A stretch of DNA of 47,323 nucleotides from the NCBI GenBank assembly GCA_028281625.1, contig JANQJN010000147.1, positions 1 through 47,323 of the forward strand, written 5' to 3'. This document shows, piece by piece, positions 43,027 through 47,323 of this stretch. Numbering within the stretch: the first letter of the stretch is position 1; each line of letters begins with the position of its first letter. The translations under genes and the position numbers were made by a program. The notes beneath the pieces were generated by a model, which searched no databases, was not told the origin of the DNA, and saw only the letters and a program-made list of their open reading frames with translations. This DNA comes from Emcibacteraceae bacterium. GTDB taxonomy: Bacteria; Pseudomonadota; Alphaproteobacteria; Sphingomonadales; Emcibacteraceae.

Positions 43027-44304
43027 ATGAACAAAATCAATAATTTATTGATGATCATTATGTTTATGTACTCAAGTGCGTTTGCTGCCGAGAACCGCGT
43101 TGATGGCCAAAGACCCGATGCCCCGGAACTGGCAATGCCGGGCGATTATAAAGTTGGCGTGCGCACCATCCAGCTTAGCCATAAAGATCAGATTGACGTC
43201 GTCAATGTGAATGCCGATAACGGAATTGTCCGTTATAACCGCCCGCTGACCATTGAAGTGTGGTATCCGGCGGACACCGAAGAAACCGGTGGTACTTATA
43301 AAGATGTCTACTTGCGGGACGGGGCAACTCAGGTGGATCTATATGGTTCCGCCGTGAGGAACGCCGATCCATTTAAAAGCGGTCCCTACCCCCTCGTGAT
43401 CATTTCCCATGGTTATCCAGGCAATCGCTTTCTGATGAGCCACTTTGGTGAAAATCTTGCTTCCAAGGGTTATGTCGCAGTGGCAATTGATCATACAGAC
43501 AGCAATTATCAGGACGCCGGCGCCTTCGGCAGCACCCTTCTGAACCGACCGCTCGATCAAAAATTCGTACTTAACGAAATGGCGCGTTTTTCAGTAACTA
43601 AGGACCATTTCCTCCACAATATGATCGACGATAATAAGGTGGGCCTTATTGGCTATTCCATGGGTGGATATGGTGCGATGATCACCGCTGGTGCGGGCGT
43701 CACCGATATGGTCGCGGGGGTGGATGATATTTCGCCTATGGGCATCCTGAAACATAATGTGGCTGGCACCGATAGCCATAAAGCGCTTCTGGATGACAGA
43801 TTTAAGGCCATTATCGCCATATCACCCTGGGGCATGGGCAGCGGTTTTTGGAATGATCAGGGGCTTGCCGGCGCGACCAAGCCGATTTTCTTTATCTCTG
43901 GCGGGGTGGATGATGTTTCTGGCTATGAAACGGGCACCAAACTGATTTATGAAAAAGTGGTGAACACCGACCGTTATCTGCTCACTTTTGAGCATGCCAA
44001 TCACAATGCCGCCGCCCCGATCCCGGCCCCCAAGGAAGCCTGGAATGCGGTTTACAACAATGGTGAAAGCGTGGCCTTTTCCCATTATGCCGATCCGGTA
44101 TGGGACCAGCTTCGCATGAATAACATTGCCCAGCATTTTGTCACCGCCTATTTTGGTCTTCATTTAAAAGCGGACGCTGCCATGGGGGATTATTTAAACC
44201 TCATCCCCAATGGCAATGACGGCAGCGGTGAAACACAGTGGAAAGGCTTCGCCCCCCGCACTGCAAAGGGTTTGAAGCTGGAGCATTTGAAATCCGGGCA
44301 TTAA
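43027..44304 (+). CDS. Exported alpha/beta hydrolase (PAF-acetylhydrolase/dienelactone-hydrolase-like)
   Basis: A 425-residue exported enzyme with AAGG upstream and a signal peptide through SAFAA. The hydrolase fold has the oxyanion motif SHGYPG (127-132), the nucleophile elbow GYSMGG with S211, a likely acid at IFFISGGVDDVSGYE and a His in FEHANHN. The extended N-terminal region VGVRTIQLSHKDQIDV... and WYPADTEE are typical of platelet-activating-factor-acetylhydrolase-like esterases. The natural substrate is unknown. It is monocistronic, followed by a perfect terminator. Confidence 0.88.
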   Translation: MNKINNLLMIIMFMYSSAFAAENRVDGQRPDAPELAMPGDYKVGVRTIQLSHKDQIDVVNVNADNGIVRYNRPLTIEVWYPADTEETGGTYKDVYLRDGATQVDLYGSAVRNADPFKSGPYPLVIISHGYPGNRFLMSHFGENLASKGYVAVAIDHTDSNYQDAGAFGSTLLNRPLDQKFVLNEMARFSVTKDHFLHNMIDDNKVGLIGYSMGGYGAMITAGAGVTDMVAGVDDISPMGILKHNVAGTDSHKALLDDRFKAIIAISPWGMGSGFWNDQGLAGATKPIFFISGGVDDVSGYETGTKLIYEKVVNTDRYLLTFEHANHNAAAPIPAPKEAWNAVYNNGESVAFSHYADPVWDQLRMNNIAQHFVTAYFGLHLKADAAMGDYLNLIPNGNDGSGETQWKGFAPRTAKGLKLEHLKSGH

Positions 44305-44333
44305 AAAGGGCGCCGGAGGAGCAGGCGCCCTTT
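44305..44333. terminator. Perfect bidirectional rho-independent terminator
   Basis: AAAGGGCGCC (44305-44314) and GGCGCCCTTT (44324-44333) form a 10-bp stem with a nine-base loop between two convergent genes. A-rich bases on the left and T-rich on the right let it serve both strands. Confidence 0.85.
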
Positions 44334-44356
44334 CCCTCCAAGTTTGCCCAATTTTA

Positions 44357-46786
44357 TTATTCGTATCTGAGCGATATTGCAGGGTTAACCCGCGCCGCCT
44401 TATATGAATAACTGATCACCGTCGCCCACGCGATGATCAGCGCGGCAACACCCGCACCAACAAACCACATAACACTTAAATCAATGCGGTATTTAAAACT
44501 GTCAAGCCAGCCATCCATCAGCCACCACGCGAGTGGCAGTGCAATCACGTTGGCCATAAGCACCGGGCGGCTAAACTGCCCGACCATGAGCTTAATAATA
44601 TCAAGGGGCCTTGCGCCCAAAACCTTACGAATGCCGATTTCCCGCGTGCGGCGCTCCGCAGAAAAGGCAGTTAGTCCCAGAAGCCCGATCGCCGAAATGA
44701 TAATTGCCAGCACCGCGAAGGTAACAAACACCCGCATCTGACGGTTTTCGCTTTCATAAAAAGCATCCACCTGCTGTGATAACACCTGATAGCCCAGGGG
44801 CACGCCTGGCGCCACTTCTGCCCATTTCTGCTCAAGCTCAGTGATCATGGCCGGGAAATTATCGGTTGAAAAGCGTAAGGATAAACTGCGATAAAAATCC
44901 GGCAAATTCAGATAAAGCATCGGCCGAACGATATTGTGGATGGAGCGCAGATGGAAATCCTCAATCACACCGACCACGGTAAAGTGGATTGCGCGCCCTT
45001 CGCCCTGTTGGTTCCACCTGATCTGCTCGCCGATAATGTCTTCAGGCGCATAGCCAAGGGACCGTACCGCGGATTCATTGAGGACCGCATTGGTATCCAC
45101 CACCATACCATCTTCTGTCGGCCCCTCCAGTAAAACGTCAGCAACGCGATTTTCTTCCAGGTTCCGTCCTGCACGAAGGCGCAGGCGATAAAGATCAAAG
45201 AAATCCGCCTGATGGGACAGGATACTTATGGTAAAGGGTTCGTCCGGGTTACCAACCATACTCATGCCAGTGGTGAAATCCCACGGGTCGGTGGGAACAA
45301 ATTGCGATGCGGTGACCTGGGTGATGCCGTTTACGGTACCAAGGGTCTGATCAAGCAGCTCTACCTGATCCACGAGACTATTGGACCGGAGATTGCGCAC
45401 AATCAACACCCCTTCTTTTTCATAACCCGGATCCATGTTGGTGGCATAAATGGTTTGACGGGCAACAACTGACGTCCCTGCAATCAACATAATGGCGATG
45501 GCAAATTGCAGGAACACAAGGAATTGACGCAAGAATATAGACCCTGCCCCACCTTGATCGGCCTTAAGTACTGAAGCGGGGTTAAAGGCACTTAAGTAAA
45601 AGGCCGGATATAATCCCGCAACTGTTCCTACCAATGCAGATACCCCAACCAGCGCTATCAGATAAATGGGATTTGTAAATAAATTAAGGCTGATTTCACG
45701 GTCCAATGCTGTGTTAAAGACCGGCATCATCACTTCCACGAAGGCAACGGCGATGACCGCCGCAATGAAGGTAATAATCACGGATTCGCCCAAAAACTGC
45801 GTGATAAGCTGCTTTCGTGTGGCTCCCATTACTTTTCGGATACCTACTTCACGGGCCCGCTTGATGGCGCGCGCGGTCGCAAGGTTGATATAATTCACTG
45901 TCGCAACGATGATAATCAGCACAGCCACAGTAACAAAACCGTACACAACCGTAATATCACCTCCCGGCTTACCGATTACACCGCCCGGAGACCTTAAGTA
46001 CACATCCTGCACTTTTACAAATGTGGGATCACGAAATGTGCTGGCTGGTCCCGCTTGGAACGGGGCAACATTTTCATCAATCAGCGTGTGAATGAGCGGC
46101 TCCAGCTGCTCCACATCCGCACCTGGTGCCATCCGAACGTAGGTGGGGTTATTCAGGGACATAAACTCTCTTTGAACCCCATCATGAAACTGCGGATGGT
46201 AAGGGGCGACCATTTGGATAGCCAGATGCGACTTGCGGGGCACATCCGGCATCACGGCCGCCACCTGATATTCAACCTGTCCTGCGATGGTCAACGATTT
46301 GCCGATCGGGTCTTCATTCGGAAAATATTTATCAGCGATTGATTGTGTAAGAACGATGGAAAGCTGATCATCCAGGATACCGGGCGCCACGTCAAAACCC
46401 ATAAATTCAAGAAAGTTTGGGTCCGCGAAAGTAATATCCTCATAAAAGAAACGGTCTTCATAACCCACTGCCAGCTGGTTAGTCTGGTAGCGTGTGCTGT
46501 CCAGTACATCCGCTGATCGCTCTCTGAGCATCGGTGCATAGGCGCCCATGAAGGAAGAATATAGCTCAGGCGTTCTGTTGTTCCCCAGGGCGGTCACTTC
46601 AATACGGTAAGTATTATCAGGGTCGGGAATAAACGCGTCATAGCCAAGCTCATCGGTCACAAATAATGCGATCATCAGGCTTGCTGCGAGTGCGATGGAC
46701 AGGCCAAAAATATTGATGGCGCTGTATCCTTTGTGTTTGAGAATATCCCTGAGTGTACTTGTCAAATAGCTTTTGAACATGGCCAT
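44357..46786 (-). CDS. MacB/FtsX-like ABC transporter permease
   Basis: An 809-residue permease starting MAMFKSYLTSTLRDILKHKGYSAINIFGLSIALAASLMIALFV, with a large periplasmic MacB-PCD-like domain, an FtsX module (VNYINLATARAIKRAREVGIRKVMGATRKQLITQFLGES), a second periplasmic domain and a second FtsX module (AERRTREIGIRKVLGARPLDIIKLMVGQFSRPVL). Two EVGIRKVMGA-type coupling loops mark it as a complete permease. No ATPase gene is adjacent, so it needs one from elsewhere. A sigma-54 promoter with two activator sites precedes it, typical of stress-responsive transporter operons of this family. Confidence 0.88.
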   Translation of the reverse strand: MAMFKSYLTSTLRDILKHKGYSAINIFGLSIALAASLMIALFVTDELGYDAFIPDPDNTYRIEVTALGNNRTPELYSSFMGAYAPMLRERSADVLDSTRYQTNQLAVGYEDRFFYEDITFADPNFLEFMGFDVAPGILDDQLSIVLTQSIADKYFPNEDPIGKSLTIAGQVEYQVAAVMPDVPRKSHLAIQMVAPYHPQFHDGVQREFMSLNNPTYVRMAPGADVEQLEPLIHTLIDENVAPFQAGPASTFRDPTFVKVQDVYLRSPGGVIGKPGGDITVVYGFVTVAVLIIIVATVNYINLATARAIKRAREVGIRKVMGATRKQLITQFLGESVIITFIAAVIAVAFVEVMMPVFNTALDREISLNLFTNPIYLIALVGVSALVGTVAGLYPAFYLSAFNPASVLKADQGGAGSIFLRQFLVFLQFAIAIMLIAGTSVVARQTIYATNMDPGYEKEGVLIVRNLRSNSLVDQVELLDQTLGTVNGITQVTASQFVPTDPWDFTTGMSMVGNPDEPFTISILSHQADFFDLYRLRLRAGRNLEENRVADVLLEGPTEDGMVVDTNAVLNESAVRSLGYAPEDIIGEQIRWNQQGEGRAIHFTVVGVIEDFHLRSIHNIVRPMLYLNLPDFYRSLSLRFSTDNFPAMITELEQKWAEVAPGVPLGYQVLSQQVDAFYESENRQMRVFVTFAVLAIIISAIGLLGLTAFSAERRTREIGIRKVLGARPLDIIKLMVGQFSRPVLMANVIALPLAWWLMDGWLDSFKYRIDLSVMWFVGAGVAALIIAWATVISYSYKAARVNPAISLRYE

Positions 46787-46834
46787 ATTTCTCCCTGAGC
46801 ATGGTGTGGCTCTCATATTTCCCTACCCCAATAT

Positions 46835-46851
46835 GTGCAAGAAATATGCCA
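46835..46851 (-). promoter_or_regulatory. Sigma-54 (RpoN) promoter of the permease gene
   Basis: On the minus strand, CTGGCATATTTCTTGCAC has the GG (46850-46849) and GC (46838-46837) elements separated by exactly ten bases, the -24/-12 spacing. Transcription should begin near 46825, about 40 bases before the start codon. No competing sigma-70 box stands out. Confidence 0.75.
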
Positions 46852-46913
46852 GAAAAAATATGGTTAAACTTCAATCACTTGCGTTTTAACTACCCATTTT
46901 CGAACAGAAAAAC

Positions 46914-46949
46914 TGTTCGTTATCGAACAAAAATGTGCGATAACGAACA
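46914..46949. promoter_or_regulatory. Two enhancer-type activator sites, 20 bp apart
   Basis: TGTTCGTTATCGAACA (46914-46929) is a near-perfect palindrome, and TGTGCGATAACGAACA (46934-46949) is a second copy of the same motif in inverted sense, exactly 20 bp away. Equivalently, GTTCGTTATCG and CGATAACGAAC form an 11-bp inverted repeat. They lie about 95 and 115 bases upstream of the predicted start, the usual place for a sigma-54 activator. Confidence 0.7.
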
Positions 46950-46969
46950 CAGCTTTTAATGTACAAAAA

Positions 46970-47323
46970 TCACTTATGAAGCGCGAATTTTACGTCCAGA
47001 TCCCGTAGCAGAAACAGCGTAATGCACGCAGCAAACATCGGCCATGCGGCAAAAAATGTCAGTGTCACATCCGGCGGTATATAAGCGTCCCAGGACGCCA
47101 GTGTGGTCATTCCGTGAAAGAGCATTATTAGCCCGTACGTATACTTCTTCCATGCCCCGGCGACGAATGCCAGGATCAAAATCATTTCAGCAGCGCCAAT
47201 CGCCATAACAATGGTTTCGCTGGCCCCTTCTAGAAAGTAAAAATATTGCAAAATGGCAATGCCGTGTGCTGGGTCGACAAATTTGTCGATGGTCCAAGCG
47301 AGCATGACGATAAAAACGCCTAC
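46970..47323 (-). CDS. DoxX-like membrane protein, 5' end cut by window
   Basis: The frame is open to the right edge, and codons before the ATG at 47305 (encoding VGVFIV) fit a first membrane helix, so the gene begins outside the window. The visible 118 residues form four helices with FVDPAHGIAILQYFYFLEGASETIVMAIGAAEMILILAFVAG and FFAAWPMFAACITLFLLRDLD, like DoxX-type integral membrane proteins. Function unknown. It ends 21 bases from the activator sites of the permease gene. Confidence 0.65.
   Translation of the reverse strand, partial: VGVFIVMLAWTIDKFVDPAHGIAILQYFYFLEGASETIVMAIGAAEMILILAFVAGAWKKYTYGLIMLFHGMTTLASWDAYIPPDVTLTFFAAWPMFAACITLFLLRDLDVKFALHK

Noticed and set aside
44357-46786. 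Complete MacAB-type efflux operon around the permease
   Set aside because: No ATPase or adaptor gene is adjacent in the window; the hydrolase and DoxX-like neighbours are unrelated.

Overview
The window reads as chromosomal DNA of a mid-GC Gram-negative bacterium, most likely an alphaproteobacterium of the Kordiimonas/Emcibacter type. That placement is a judgement from protein style, from the CTGAACCAAGTTCAG-type intergenic repeats common in Alphaproteobacteria, and from families such as DUF899, AHSA1/ArsR pairs, RTX proteins and DUF4166/DCC operons; no rRNA or marker gene confirms it. No tRNA, rRNA, CRISPR array, transposase or integrase was seen. Coding density is high, genes often overlap by 1-14 bases, and several genes seem to start at TTG after a G-rich Shine-Dalgarno.

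Layout: (1) 1-1.84 kb: a truncated SRPBCC gene, a DUF899 thioredoxin-like gene, a GST, then a decayed second copy of the DUF899 3' end. (2) 1.9-8.2 kb: small genes for membrane, secreted or unknown proteins, including a DUF4153-type membrane protein, a conserved 57-aa protein, an EF-Tu-domain-III-like protein and a MoaF-like protein, with intergenic hairpins and repeats. (3) 8.2-10 kb: a solitary OLD-family ATPase/TOPRIM nuclease, AT-rich and possibly acquired. (4) 10-14.3 kb: an ABC exporter operon (ATPase, FtsX-type permease, HlyD adaptor), then a GNAT and an ornithine-cyclodeaminase-family gene, a LolA-like protein and a membrane-bound LytTR regulator. (5) 17.6-19.4 kb: ArsR, two AHSA1 proteins and a GFA-family protein behind an 18-bp palindromic operator. 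(6) 19.5-23.3 kb: a CHASE4-like histidine kinase, a double-CDGSH protein, a hypothetical protein and a tandem pair of exported RidA proteins.

(7) 23.3-25.55 kb: an AT-rich two-gene cassette, AAA/ABC ATPase plus DUF4435/TOPRIM-like protein, overlapping by 8 bases. This is the architecture of the PARIS anti-phage system (AriA/AriB) and the best candidate defence system here. (8) 25.56-33.73 kb: a sugar-type ABC importer operon with an ArgH-superfamily lyase embedded in it, divergent from an 838-aa cytoplasmic PIG-L deacetylase. Together they look like an uptake and catabolic pathway for an N-acetylated conjugate whose substrate is unknown. (9) 33.9-42.9 kb: two paralogous RTX/adhesin-like surface proteins flanking a five-gene GbsR-DUF4166-SDR/DCC-DCC-DUF4166 operon with its own palindrome. 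(10) 43-47.3 kb: an exported alpha/beta hydrolase, a perfect bidirectional terminator, and a MacB/FtsX-like permease preceded by a textbook sigma-54 promoter with two upstream activator sites, then a partial DoxX-like gene.

The strongest leads are the PARIS-like cassette, the lyase/deacetylase/importer cluster, and the sigma-54-controlled permease with its unidentified activator.
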